The notes beneath the pieces were generated by a model. It did not search any database. It had not been told where the DNA came from and saw only the letters and a list, made by a program, of their open reading frames with translations. This document shows, one piece after another, positions 48,879-57,681 of a stretch of DNA of 64,000 nucleotides. The position numbers were made by a program, and so were the translations under genes. Position 1 is the first letter of the stretch. Each line of letters begins with the position of its first letter. The stretch comes from an uncultured Bacteroidales bacterium. Its GTDB lineage: Bacteria; Bacteroidota; Bacteroidia; Bacteroidales; UBA3824. The stretch is from assembly GCA_937877455.1 (NCBI GenBank), contig CALFIU010000054.1, positions 17,066 to 81,065 of the forward strand, written 5' to 3'.

Positions 48879-49463
48879 TTATTTGTCATTGTTGGAATTT
48901 CTGCGGCTAATTTCGTCGCGAATTTTTGATGCAAGTTCGTAATCTTCTCGTTTTATGGCTTTTTTAAGCATTTCTGCTAATTCTGTATCACCAAGAGTTT
49001 CTAATCTTGGCGCGCCTTTTTCTGCTGTAGAAAAAGGTGAGTTCCATTCAAACCCAGCTTGTTGTAAAACTGGCTCGTATGTGTAAATTGGACTCCCAAA
49101 TTTTAATGCTAATGCCACGGCATCGGATGTTCGTGCCTCAAGCCTTACTATATCTTCTTCGTCGCCGAATGTACGATTGCAAACTATTTCGGCGTAAAAT
49201 ATTCCTCGTTCAAAGTTTGTTATTACAACTTCTTGTATTTCTATGGAAAATCCAGATGCTAATTTCGCAACTATGTCGTAAACCAACGGTCTTGATGCTC
49301 GTAATCCCTCGTGATATATGGCTATGGCTTGTGCTTCTTGTATGCCAATCACCACTGCTAATCGTCTGTTACCTTTGGCTTCTGACAAGATTAGGGTGTA
49401 AGCATTGCTTTCTGCTCTCGCTTGACCCATTACGCCTGATACTACCAACGGAATTTTTTCCAT
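48879..49463 (-). CDS. bifunctional nuclease (BFN/DUF151) with UvrB/UvrC motif
   Basis: 194 residues: a BFN domain (1-140, VVIGIQEAQAIAIYHEGL, LEARTSDAVALALKFGSPI) and a C-terminal UVR motif (155-190, MLKKAIKREDYELASKIRDE). The BFN family is named after a plant nuclease and is common in Bacteroidetes, Aquificae and Actinobacteria. Its role in bacteria is not clear. It is followed by the small DPFDD gene after 7 bases. Confidence 0.92.
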   Translation of the reverse strand: MEKIPLVVSGVMGQARAESNAYTLILSEAKGNRRLAVVIGIQEAQAIAIYHEGLRASRPLVYDIVAKLASGFSIEIQEVVITNFERGIFYAEIVCNRTFGDEEDIVRLEARTSDAVALALKFGSPIYTYEPVLQQAGFEWNSPFSTAEKGAPRLETLGDTELAEMLKKAIKREDYELASKIRDEISRRNSNNDK

Positions 49464-49542
49464 ATTTTTTGCTTTTATTTAGCAAATGTATTAATTAATT
49501 AATTAATAAAAAATTTACTTGTTGTTTTTTTTGATTATTGCA

Positions 49543-49575
49543 AAAAAAAACCGATGGTTTTGCCATCGGTTTTGC
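49543..49575 (-). terminator. terminator after tsf
   Basis: AAAACCGATGG and CCATCGGTTTT form a perfect stem with a TTTTG loop; on the minus strand a T tract follows. It lies 17 bases after the tsf stop. Confidence 0.93.
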
Positions 49576-49591
49576 TTAAATTTTTTTTATT

Positions 49592-50578
49592 TTAGTTAAG
49601 TCCAAAACGTACCATTTCTACCACGGTTACATCTTTGTCGGCTTGTTTTAGATATTCCCTAATAGTAATTTTGTTGTCTTGCTCAAATTTTTGATTTAAG
49701 AGCGTGTATTCTTCGTAAAATTTGTTGATTCTACCTTTTGAAATATTTTCTATCATTTGTGCAGGAACAACAGTTTCAGCGGCTACTTTTTGTTTTATTT
49801 GTTTAGCAAGTTCACCTTGTTCTTCTGTAATCCAACCTTTTGTAATGTTTGATGATATATGTTCGTCAGAATCTACGTGAGCAGGGTTGATGCCTTCTTT
49901 TTTCAAAGCTGCTTCTATTTTTTTCTGAATTTGTTCTTGAACTGTTTTTTCTTTAGCAACTTCAAGTTCTTTGTCAATAATTTCTTGTGAAATACCATCT
50001 TTGTCTATGGCTATTGGAGCCATAGCTGCAATTTGCATTGCAACATTTTTCTTAACTTGTGCATCAATAGGTTTGTTGAATGCTGCCAAAGCGGTGAGTC
50101 GGTTGTTCATGTGGTTGTAAACAACAACATCTTCGCCTTCAACTTTTCCGTAAAATCCAAGTTCTATTTTTTCTCCAGTTTTACCACTAAATTGTACAAT
50201 TTCTTCGCCAAGGGTGCTATTGTTGAATGGTAATGCTTTTAAAGCTTCAATGTCAGCAGGGTTTGCTGCAATAGCAAGATCAAGAATTTTTTTAGTAAAG
50301 TTGACAAATTCTTCGTTTTTGGCAACAAAGTCGGTTTCGCAGTTGAGAGCTACAACAACGGCACGTTTTCCACCGTCTGCTTCTGCTCCTGCTACATATC
50401 CTTCTTTTGCATCGCGATCTGCTCTTTTGCTTGCTATTTTTTGTCCTTTTTTGCGTAATATGTCCATGGCTGCATCGTAGTCGCCGTTGGCTTCTTGCAA
50501 TGCTTTTTTACAGTCCATCATGCCTGCGCCAGTAATATTTCTTAATTCTTTTACGTCGGCTGCTTTTATTTCTGCCAT
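49592..50578 (-). CDS. tsf: translation elongation factor EF-Ts
   Basis: Recycles EF-Tu by catalysing GDP/GTP exchange. The ATG at 50578 gives 328 residues; an upstream in-frame ATG adds 17. It starts MAEIKAADVKELRNITGAGMMD and has the TDFVAKN motif (CETDFVAKNEEF) that contacts EF-Tu. The length, above E. coli's 283, is typical for Bacteroidetes. It follows rpsB with a long hairpin between. Confidence 0.97.
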   Translation of the reverse strand: MAEIKAADVKELRNITGAGMMDCKKALQEANGDYDAAMDILRKKGQKIASKRADRDAKEGYVAGAEADGGKRAVVVALNCETDFVAKNEEFVNFTKKILDLAIAANPADIEALKALPFNNSTLGEEIVQFSGKTGEKIELGFYGKVEGEDVVVYNHMNNRLTALAAFNKPIDAQVKKNVAMQIAAMAPIAIDKDGISQEIIDKELEVAKEKTVQEQIQKKIEAALKKEGINPAHVDSDEHISSNITKGWITEEQGELAKQIKQKVAAETVVPAQMIENISKGRINKFYEEYTLLNQKFEQDNKITIREYLKQADKDVTVVEMVRFGLN

Positions 50579-50621
50579 TTTGATGTTCCTTTTAAATTTT
50601 TGCTTGGAAGTTAAAAAAATG

Positions 50622-50673
50622 AAAAACACGGATTAAAATAATCCGTTATATAATCCGTGTTTATTTGTTGATT
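50622..50673 (-). terminator. hairpin between rpsB and tsf
   Basis: AAAACACGGATTA and TAATCCGTGTTTA pair around a 16-base loop that itself contains a third copy of the ATCCGT core. On the minus strand the stem is followed by TTTTTCATTTTTTT, so it can act as a terminator or attenuator that reduces tsf relative to rpsB. Confidence 0.75.
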
Positions 50674-50708
50674 TTTTAATGATTAACCTTTTGTGGTTAA
50701 ATCAAATT

Positions 50709-51551
50709 TTAGTTTTCGCTTTCTTCTGCGTTCTCGTTTTTAGGTTCAGCTGCATTTTCGTTGTTTGCTTGAGCATCGTTACTACCTTTTCTTGCACGAG
50801 TTTTTCTTGCACGAAGGTGTTTGTCTCCAGCATTTTTTCCGTCTTTTTCATTTGCAGCATTATCGGATTTTCTTTCGTTGATACCTTCCGAGATTGCTTT
50901 TGTTATTGTGTCAAGAATTAGCGAAATAGATTTAGCTGCATCGTCGTTTGCTGGAATTACAAAGTCTATATCGTTAGGATTAGAGTTTGTGTCAACCATT
51001 GCAAACACGGGAATATGCAAGCGTTTTGCTTCTTTTACAGCGATGTGTTCTTTGGTTACGTCAACAACAAAAAGAGCAGCTGGTACTCTTGTAAGATCAG
51101 CTATCGAACCAAGGTTCTTTTCTAATTTTTCGCGTTGACGATTTATTTGAAGTTTTTCGCGTTTAGAGAGCTGGTCGAATGTGCCGTCTGTAGCCATCTT
51201 GTCGATGGTTGTCATTTTTTTTACGGCTTTTCTAATGGTTGGAAAGTTTGTAAGCATACCGCCTGACCAACGTTCTGTTACATAAGGCATTCCAACTGCT
51301 TGTACTTTTTCTGCAACAATTTCCTTTGCTTGTTTTTTTGTTGCAACAAAAAGGATTTTTCTTCCCGATTTAGCGATTTGTTTTATTGCAGCTGCAGCTT
51401 CTTCCAATTTTGCTGCTGTTTTGTGTAAGTCTATTATGTGGATTCCTCCCTTTTCCATAAATATGTAGGGAGCCATTGCAGGATTCCATTTTCTTTTTAA
51501 GTGGCCAAAATGTACGCCTGCTTCTAATAATTCGTCAAATGATACTGCCAT
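50709..51551 (-). CDS. rpsB: 30S ribosomal protein S2
   Basis: S2 is an essential late-assembly protein of the small subunit. The first 225 residues are standard (ELLEAGVHFGHLKRKWNPAM, GGMLTNFPTIRKA, FVIPANDDAAKSI). The last 50 residues are an extension rich in Asn, Ala, Glu and Lys (RARKTRARK then PKNENAEESEN), making 280 residues in total. A structured leader precedes it at 51590-51641. Gene order rplM-rpsI-rpsB-tsf is the standard Bacteroidetes arrangement. Confidence 0.97.
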   Translation of the reverse strand: MAVSFDELLEAGVHFGHLKRKWNPAMAPYIFMEKGGIHIIDLHKTAAKLEEAAAAIKQIAKSGRKILFVATKKQAKEIVAEKVQAVGMPYVTERWSGGMLTNFPTIRKAVKKMTTIDKMATDGTFDQLSKREKLQINRQREKLEKNLGSIADLTRVPAALFVVDVTKEHIAVKEAKRLHIPVFAMVDTNSNPNDIDFVIPANDDAAKSISLILDTITKAISEGINERKSDNAANEKDGKNAGDKHLRARKTRARKGSNDAQANNENAAEPKNENAEESEN

Positions 51552-51589
51552 TTTGTTTTCTTTATAAAATGTTTACTTTCAACTTTTAC

Positions 51590-51641
51590 AATTGCCAGGT
51601 AGCGATGGGGCAAATCGCTTGCGCCAACGGTCGGGGCAATT
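51590..51641 (-). promoter_or_regulatory. structured rpsB leader
   Basis: In the 108 bases between rpsI and rpsB, AATTGCC (51590-51596) pairs with GGCAATT (51635-51641) and encloses a smaller stem GCGAT/ATCGC (51602-51618). In E. coli and relatives, S2 represses its own operon through an rpsB leader. This could be a Bacteroidetes counterpart, by inference from position and structure only. Confidence 0.45.
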
Positions 51642-51659
51642 TGGATACTAAACTTAATA

Positions 51660-52046
51660 TTAACGTTTGCTGAATTGGAAACGTTTGCGTGCGCCTGGAC
51701 GTCCAGGTTTCTTTCTTTCAACAACTCTTGAATCGCGTTTGAGGTAACCTTCTTTTTTGAGTGCTACACGGTCTTCTCCATTGAGTTTTACAAGTGCACG
51801 TGCAATGCCCATACGTATTGCTTCGGCTTGTCCTTTAAATCCACCGCCACATACGTTGGCTTTAATGTCGTAGCTTTCTACAACGTTAAGTTTTTCAAGT
51901 GCTTGTATTACTACTTGTTGAAATTGGGGTACAGTGAAATATTCTTTGTAGTCTTTGCCATTAACTTTAATTTCACCTTTTCCCGGTGTTAAAAATATGC
52001 GGGCAACTGCGCATTTTCTTCTTCCAATAGTATTTGTTACTTCCAT
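51660..52046 (-). CDS. rpsI: 30S ribosomal protein S9
   Basis: 128 residues, starting MEVTNTIGRRKCAVARIFL and ending in the invariant GARKRFQFSKR tail that reaches the P site (terminal Lys-Arg). It follows rplM by 1 base. Confidence 0.97.
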   Translation of the reverse strand: MEVTNTIGRRKCAVARIFLTPGKGEIKVNGKDYKEYFTVPQFQQVVIQALEKLNVVESYDIKANVCGGGFKGQAEAIRMGIARALVKLNGEDRVALKKEGYLKRDSRVVERKKPGRPGARKRFQFSKR

Positions 52047-52047
52047 T

Positions 52048-52509
52048 TTACTTGAGGTCGTTTAAATTGATAAGTCTTGGCTTTTGAGCCTCTTGATTGT
52101 GATTTTCATCCCTATAGACTTTAAGATTTTTGATAATCTTGTCGCCAAGTCTGTTTTTGGGAAGCATTCCGCGAACTGCTTTTTCTATTATACGTTCGGG
52201 TCCGTAGGTTTTTTTACGGAATTCTTTTGCAACCACTCTTCGTTGTCCTCCCGGATAACCAGTGTGATGTACGTATTCTTTTTGATTCCATTTGTCGCCG
52301 GTAAGACGGATTTTATCGGCATTTATGACAATTACATTGTCGCCGCAATCTACGTGTGGGGTAAATGAGGCTTTGTATTTGCCTCTGAGGAGCATGGCCA
52401 CTTTTGAGGCCAAACGTCCCAATGTTGCATCGGCGGCATCTACCAAAAGCCATTCTTTATTTACGGTTTTGGCATTCAGCGATACTGTTTTGTAACTTAT
52501 TGAATCCAC
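52048..52509 (-). CDS. rplM: 50S ribosomal protein L13
   Basis: 153 residues with the family motifs WLLVDAADATLGRLASKVA, VDCGDNVIVINA and AVRGMLPKN. The start codon is GTG (52507-52509), which puts the N terminus at MDSISYKTVS, the usual Bacteroidetes start. It is the first gene of rplM-rpsI-rpsB-tsf. Confidence 0.96.
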   Translation of the reverse strand: MDSISYKTVSLNAKTVNKEWLLVDAADATLGRLASKVAMLLRGKYKASFTPHVDCGDNVIVINADKIRLTGDKWNQKEYVHHTGYPGGQRRVVAKEFRKKTYGPERIIEKAVRGMLPKNRLGDKIIKNLKVYRDENHNQEAQKPRLINLNDLK

Positions 52510-52755
52510 TTTTTTAAAATTTTAATTTAATTTTTTTTACTTTTTTTAATTATTAAATCGGATAATAAATCGGGTGTGCAAATTTCTTAATTTTTTTCTG
52601 ATATATAAAAATTTTTTTTAATTTTTTTTCAATTGATTTTTTGATTGATAGTATCGAAAATTTAATTTTTCAAAAAAAAATCAAAAAAATATTTGCATAG
52701 TATAAATGTTTTGAATTTATTTGCAATGTGTAAAAATAACACATTGTTTAACTTT

Positions 52756-52763
52756 TACTTTTG
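52756..52763 (+). promoter_or_regulatory. -7 box just before pncB
   Basis: TACTTTTG matches TAnnTTTG and ends 5 bases before the pncB ATG at 52769. The predicted start (about 52770) falls on the ATG. No TTTG occurs 19-21 bases upstream. Confidence 0.45.
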
Positions 52764-52768
52764 TAATT

Positions 52769-53941
52769 ATGGTTATAAATAGTATTATTGATAACGATTT
52801 ATACAAGTTTACTATGCAGTATGCTGCAATGAATTTGTTTCCGTTTAATGTTGTTAAATATCAATTTACAAATAGAGGGGAGCAAAAGTTTCCCGAAGGT
52901 TTTGATAAGTTGGTTATGGCGGAGGTTAATAAAATGACTAATCTACAACTTCAACCAGACGAATATGCTTTTTTGAAAGAAAAATGTTATTATCTTCCCC
53001 AAGCTTATCTTGATTTTTTGTCAGGTTATCGGTTTAATCCAGAAGAAGTAAAAATTTTGCAGACTGGTGGCGATTTAAAAATTGAAATTGAGGGTTTTTG
53101 GTATCGAACTATTCTTTGGGAGGTTCCTCTAATGGCCATTGTTAGCCAACTTTATTTTGAAAATTCCAATCAATCGCCTTGGAATCAAAATAAAATAGAC
53201 GATGTTTTAAATAAAAAAATTGAACTTTATAAACATTTAGGTATTAAGGTAGCCGATTTTGGAACACGACGACGTTTTTCGTTTGAAAATCATAACCGTG
53301 TTGTCGGCTTATTAAAACTCAATGGTGGAGATACTTTTGTTGGCACAAGCAACGTCTATCTTGCTATGAAACATGATTCAACACCTATTGGAACACATGC
53401 GCATGAGTGGTTTATGTTTCATGCGGCATTGTTTGGTTACAAAATTGCTAATAGTGTAGCATTAGAAAATTGGGTTAAAATTTATCGTGGTAATCTTGGT
53501 ATTGCTCTTACTGATACTTTTACTTCTGATGTGTTTTTTAGAAGTTTCGACACACTTTATGCTAAATTGTTTGATGGTGTAAGACACGATAGTGGTGATC
53601 CGTTGGTTTTTGCAGAAAAAACTATTGAACATTATAAAAAACTTAGAATTAATCCGTTGACAAAAACTATTGTTTTTAGTGATGCTCTCGATCCTGTTGC
53701 TGTTGAACGTATTGTGGAATATTGTAGAGGAAAAATTTTGATGTCGTTTGGCATTGGTACAAATTTTACCAACGATGTTGGTGTAAAACCTCTTAACATG
53801 GTTATTAAGTTGAGCAAGGTTAAGGCGGAAAAATCTGGCGATTGGTTCAATTGTGTAAAACTTTCTGATAACGTGGGTAAGCATACTGGTAACCCAGAAG
53901 AGATTTCTTCTGCATTGTTTCAACTTGGTATTGACCGATAA
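52769..53941 (+). CDS. pncB: nicotinate phosphoribosyltransferase
   Basis: Salvages nicotinate to nicotinate mononucleotide for NAD synthesis. The ATG at 52769 gives 390 residues beginning VINSIIDNDLYKFTMQYA, the normal start; an upstream ATG at 52721 adds 16 residues and would lie before the -7 box. The motifs FGTRRRFSFENH, GTSNVYLAMKH with PIGTHAHEW (autophosphorylated His) and DSGDP are complete. A compound hairpin follows its stop. Confidence 0.96.
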   Translation: MVINSIIDNDLYKFTMQYAAMNLFPFNVVKYQFTNRGEQKFPEGFDKLVMAEVNKMTNLQLQPDEYAFLKEKCYYLPQAYLDFLSGYRFNPEEVKILQTGGDLKIEIEGFWYRTILWEVPLMAIVSQLYFENSNQSPWNQNKIDDVLNKKIELYKHLGIKVADFGTRRRFSFENHNRVVGLLKLNGGDTFVGTSNVYLAMKHDSTPIGTHAHEWFMFHAALFGYKIANSVALENWVKIYRGNLGIALTDTFTSDVFFRSFDTLYAKLFDGVRHDSGDPLVFAEKTIEHYKKLRINPLTKTIVFSDALDPVAVERIVEYCRGKILMSFGIGTNFTNDVGVKPLNMVIKLSKVKAEKSGDWFNCVKLSDNVGKHTGNPEEISSALFQLGIDR

Positions 53942-53951
53942 CATATTTATA

Positions 53952-54048
53952 AAAACTATCCAAAAAGTATTCACTTTTTGGATAGTTTTAAAATGGATTT
54001 TTGGTAATTTACCAATTAATTCCATTTCACATTTTGGATAGTTTTTTT
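53952..54048. terminator. compound hairpin region between pncB and queA
   Basis: AAAACTATCCAAAAAGT (53952-53968) pairs perfectly with ACTTTTTGGATAGTTTT (53973-53989). A second right arm, ACATTTTGGATAGTTTTTTT (54029-54048), can also pair with it. Between the two right arms is a nested palindrome TTGGTAA/TTACCAA inside AATGGA/TCCATT. The proximal hairpin is a good terminator for pncB; the distal arm has the longer T tract. Confidence 0.85.
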
Positions 54049-54061
54049 ATGTGTTTTTCTT

Positions 54062-55114
54062 TTACAAAATTAGCATTGCATCACCGTAAGAACCAAATCT
54101 ATATTTTTCTTTTACAGCTACTTCGTATGCTTCCATGAGAAATTCAAAACCCGCAAATGCTGCAGTGGTCATTAGCATGGTGGAGTAGGGGTGATGAAAG
54201 TTTGTTACCAAACTTGTGGGTACTTTAAACTCGTATGGTGGAAATATGAATTTGTTTGTCCAACCTTCAAACGGTTTAAGATAACCTGTTGTGGATACAG
54301 AACTTTCCAATGTTCTTACTGTTGTTATTCCTATTGCGCAGATGTTTTTTTCTTCATCTTTTGCTTTGTTTACTATATCAACAGCTTGATCGTTAATCCA
54401 AATCTGTTCAGAATCCATTTTGTGTTTGGTAAGGTCTTCTACATCTACACTTCTAAAGTTTCCCAAACCTACATGAAGCGTTATCTCAGCAAAGTTAACC
54501 CCAACTATTTCAAGTTTTTTAAGAAGGTTTTTGCTAAAATGTAGTCCTGCAGCAGGAGCAGCAACAGCACCTTCGTGTTTTGCAAAAATAGTTTGGTAAC
54601 GGTCTTTGTCTTCGGGTGTTACTGGACGATGAATGTATTTTGTTGGTAGTGGTGTTTCTCCAAGACTATATAGTAACGATTTAAATTCTTCGTATGGACC
54701 ATCGTAGAGAAATCTTAATGTGCGTCCACGCGAGGTGGTATTATCAATTACTTCAGCTACAAGACTATCGTCTTCTCCAAAATAGAGTTTGTTGCCAATA
54801 CGTATTTTGCGAGCAGGATCAACGAGAACATCCCAAAGATGTTGTTCTTTGTTGAGTTCGCGTAGTAAAAAAACTTCTATTTTTGCGCCAGTTTTTTCTT
54901 TGTTTCCATATAGGCGTGCAGGAAATACCTTTGTGTTGTTAAACACCATTACATCTCCATCGCAGAAATAATCGGTGATGTCTTTGAATATCTTGTGTTC
55001 AATGGTTCTTTTCTTACGGTTGATAACCATCAATCTTGATTCGTCGCGGTTTTCTGCAGGGTATAGAGCTACCAATTTTTCCGGCAGGTCGTACTTAAAT
55101 TTTGATAACTTCAT
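54062..55114 (-). CDS. queA: S-adenosylmethionine:tRNA ribosyltransferase-isomerase
   Basis: QueA transfers the ribosyl part of SAM to preQ1 in tRNA to make epoxyqueuosine. This 350-residue protein has the N-terminal FKYDLPEKLVALYPAENRD, the FNNTKVFPARLYG segment, HEGAVAAPAAGLHF and NFHHPYSTMLM near the end. It is convergent with pncB. Confidence 0.97.
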   Translation of the reverse strand: MKLSKFKYDLPEKLVALYPAENRDESRLMVINRKKRTIEHKIFKDITDYFCDGDVMVFNNTKVFPARLYGNKEKTGAKIEVFLLRELNKEQHLWDVLVDPARKIRIGNKLYFGEDDSLVAEVIDNTTSRGRTLRFLYDGPYEEFKSLLYSLGETPLPTKYIHRPVTPEDKDRYQTIFAKHEGAVAAPAAGLHFSKNLLKKLEIVGVNFAEITLHVGLGNFRSVDVEDLTKHKMDSEQIWINDQAVDIVNKAKDEEKNICAIGITTVRTLESSVSTTGYLKPFEGWTNKFIFPPYEFKVPTSLVTNFHHPYSTMLMTTAAFAGFEFLMEAYEVAVKEKYRFGSYGDAMLIL

Positions 55115-55206
55115 TTATTTTACAAAACGTTTTTTATAACACTCTCATATATAATTGTTGCAACGTGCAAAGTTAAAGTAATTAATTACTAATATGCAAA
55201 TTTTTT

Positions 55207-55911
55207 TTAATCTTTTTTTATAAATATCTTTTCAAAGTCTTCTATTTGCATTGCGTTGTTGAGTGTTATGTTTCCTATTTTTGTTCGTTTTAGTCCTATA
55301 AGGTGTGCGCCAGTGTTGAGTCGTTTGCCCAAATCGTCGGCAAGTGTGCGTATGTATGTGCCTTTGCTACATAGTACTCTTACTTTGATGATATAATCTT
55401 TAAAATCAAGAAGTTCTATTTCTTTAATTTCTATTTCTTGTGGACGGGTTTTAACTTCCTCTCCTCTTCGTGCGCTTTCGTAAACGCGTTTGCCATTGAT
55501 TTTTTTTGCTGAAAACACTGGTGGATATTGTATTTGCCTACCTAAAAAAGTTTTCAGTGTTTCTTCTGCAAGTGGCTTGGTTACAAAAGAACAATCGTAT
55601 GTTTGGTTAATTTCTGTTTCCAAGTCGAACGATGGTGTTGTTGCTCCAAGTTTAATGTCGGCGATATATTCTTTATCGTGGTCTTGAAAAGAAGTTATTT
55701 CTTTGGTTTTTTTGCCAGTGCAGATAATCATTAGTCCTGTGGCAAGTGGGTCGAGAGTGCCAGCATGTCCTACTTTTATTTTTTTTCCAATGCTACGACT
55801 TATAAGCCATCTTACTTTGTTTACAAGATCAAACGATGTCCAATGTAGTGGTTTGTTGAATATCAACACTTGCCCTTGTGTGTATATGTCGTCGGCTGTT
55901 TGTTGCTGCAT
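55207..55911 (-). CDS. truB: tRNA pseudouridine synthase B
   Basis: Makes pseudouridine-55 in tRNA. This 234-residue protein has the catalytic Asp in VGHAGTLDPLATGLMI, the KKIKVGH start of that motif, and a CSKGTYIRTLADDLG segment. It lacks the C-terminal PUA extension of E. coli TruB, as usual for this group. It is adjacent (1 base) to the DUF3098 gene upstream. Confidence 0.96.
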   Translation of the reverse strand: MQQQTADDIYTQGQVLIFNKPLHWTSFDLVNKVRWLISRSIGKKIKVGHAGTLDPLATGLMIICTGKKTKEITSFQDHDKEYIADIKLGATTPSFDLETEINQTYDCSFVTKPLAEETLKTFLGRQIQYPPVFSAKKINGKRVYESARRGEEVKTRPQEIEIKEIELLDFKDYIIKVRVLCSKGTYIRTLADDLGKRLNTGAHLIGLKRTKIGNITLNNAMQIEDFEKIFIKKD

Positions 55912-55912
55912 T

Positions 55913-56164
55913 TTATTCTTCGTCTTTGTTTTTGGGTTTGCGCATTATAGCGTAAATCTCAAATATAAAACCTGCCAATACCACAATTGGGGCGAGTGTT
56001 ATGCGGCGAAAAGAAAATATATCTTCGTTAAAAACGTTGGGGTCTTCGCTTGCTCCACCAGCCATTAACATAAAGCCTAACACTATTACGGCAAATCCAA
56101 TACCGAGTAATATGTAGTTTATCTTTCCGAATGCGAAATCAAATTTGTTGTTTTCGTTTTGCAT
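55913..56164 (-). CDS. DUF3098 membrane protein
   Basis: 83 residues with a FDFAFGKINY start and two membrane helices (about 16-38 and 57-75), ending in a charged tail. DUF3098 normally sits between ftsX and uppP in Bacteroidetes. Here it has kept only truB as neighbour. The function is unknown, with cell-envelope or division roles assumed from context. Confidence 0.88.
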   Translation of the reverse strand: MQNENNKFDFAFGKINYILLGIGFAVIVLGFMLMAGGASEDPNVFNEDIFSFRRITLAPIVVLAGFIFEIYAIMRKPKNKDEE

Positions 56165-56184
56165 AATTAGTTATTAATTGACTT

Positions 56185-57669
56185 TTAAAAAATATTTTCT
56201 GGAATTATTCCCGTTATTTCTGCGCATGTAAAAAATGAAGTCATGCTTACGCCCAATATTCCGTGTAGACTTAAATTTTGTCCTGTTAAGTAGAGGTTTG
56301 GTGCTGGTGTTTTTGGTGTCAACAGAGTGTACATCAGTTTGTTGCAATCTTTTTCTATGCCGTATGCAGCTCCGTTTTTTGTAGCAGTATAGTCGGCGTA
56401 TGTAAGTGGTGTAGATGTATATACGCTATCGATACCATCTTTTAGCCCATCTATGTATTTTGCTGCCAGGTTTATTAATTTTTCTGCTTTTTGTTTTTTA
56501 AGTTCTTCGTATTCGTTACCTCTACTACCAATCTTTGTGCCGTTAAATTTTTCTACATCAGCATAGTCCATAGGGCAAAGTAAATCTATATTTTCGGCAT
56601 ATTGCCCTTGTTCTTTCTGCGGTACTCCAAAACTTGTTAATGCGCATATGGGATTCTCGCTGTGAAGTAGATTAGGCTCTTGCCATATGTCGCTTGTTTC
56701 GTGAATGTAGATGTTACGATTTTGGTAGTTTACCTTGTTTGGTTTGAGAAGAATGTTGGCGGTGAACATTCCAAAACCGTTTTGTAGATTATTGATGCGT
56801 GTTCGATATATTTTTCTAAAAAACGATGTTTCTGCACCCATGTTTACGGTTACGGCGGGGTGAAGGTTTGAGATAAAATCGTTGCCTTCTATTATTTGTC
56901 CGTTGCTGGTTTCTACTGCCGATATTTTGCCATTTTGTTCTATAAATTTAGTGGCTTTTGTGTTTGTAAATATTTCTCCTCCAAATTTTTTTATACTATT
57001 GGCTAAACTATCGGCTATTTGCATTCCACCGCCTTTTAGTCGCCATGCACTTTGTATAAATGAACTATTTATTTGTGCAAATATATAAAGTGGTAACTTG
57101 GCTTTGTTGAGTTGCATTTTTAGTGATGTACCCGACAAAACATTTATAAGTGTATCATCGCCTAATTTTTCTTTTAAAAAACTATATGCGTTGGTGGCAA
57201 AAAGTACATCGTCGGTGATATTTGTACCGGTTGTATTTTTTTTAAATCTTGAAAATATTCCGTAACCTACTTCTTCAAGAAATTTTACATACTCTGCAAT
57301 TTCCTTTTTATACTTAGGAAAATATTCTGTCATTCTATTGGCAAAATTATCGTATCCGTTGCAGAAAAAATAATTTTTACCATTATAAACTATTTGGTCA
57401 AATGCTTGTGAATCAAGCTTCTGCCATGGAAGATTTAATAGGTCAAAATAGTCAAATAGTCGGTTTAGTGGTTGTCCTTTGTCAAGCCCACCTACGTAAT
57501 GAAAACCTGTATCCATAGTTTTTCCTTTACGTTTAAAGCTTTGTAAACAGCCACCTAACAGACGGTTTTGCTCCAATACGCACACTTTTTTACCTTGTTT
57601 GGAAAGTATGTATGCGCATTGTAAGCCACCAAGTCCTGCTCCAATTACCACAACGTCGTATTTTGCCAT
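56185..57669 (-). CDS. FAD-dependent phytoene desaturase/isomerase-like oxidoreductase
   Basis: 494 residues with the FAD dinucleotide-binding motif VVIGAGLGGLQCAYILSKQG (residues 6-25) and the flavin signature RLLGGCLQSFKRKG of the CrtI/CrtISO superfamily. The C-terminal motif YLTGQNLSLHGILGVSMTS also fits. In Bacteroidetes such enzymes occur in flexirubin/aryl-polyene-type clusters. The upstream hotdog gene ends 12 bases away, so it is the last gene of the ACP operon. Confidence 0.82.
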   Translation of the reverse strand: MAKYDVVVIGAGLGGLQCAYILSKQGKKVCVLEQNRLLGGCLQSFKRKGKTMDTGFHYVGGLDKGQPLNRLFDYFDLLNLPWQKLDSQAFDQIVYNGKNYFFCNGYDNFANRMTEYFPKYKKEIAEYVKFLEEVGYGIFSRFKKNTTGTNITDDVLFATNAYSFLKEKLGDDTLINVLSGTSLKMQLNKAKLPLYIFAQINSSFIQSAWRLKGGGMQIADSLANSIKKFGGEIFTNTKATKFIEQNGKISAVETSNGQIIEGNDFISNLHPAVTVNMGAETSFFRKIYRTRINNLQNGFGMFTANILLKPNKVNYQNRNIYIHETSDIWQEPNLLHSENPICALTSFGVPQKEQGQYAENIDLLCPMDYADVEKFNGTKIGSRGNEYEELKKQKAEKLINLAAKYIDGLKDGIDSVYTSTPLTYADYTATKNGAAYGIEKDCNKLMYTLLTPKTPAPNLYLTGQNLSLHGILGVSMTSFFTCAEITGIIPENIF

Positions 57670-57681
57670 CTGACAGACATT

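Noticed and set aside
53462..54025. 187-codon minus-strand frame over the end of pncB
   Set aside because: It is antisense to conserved pncB sequence and reads through the terminator hairpins. The composition is typical of an antisense shadow.
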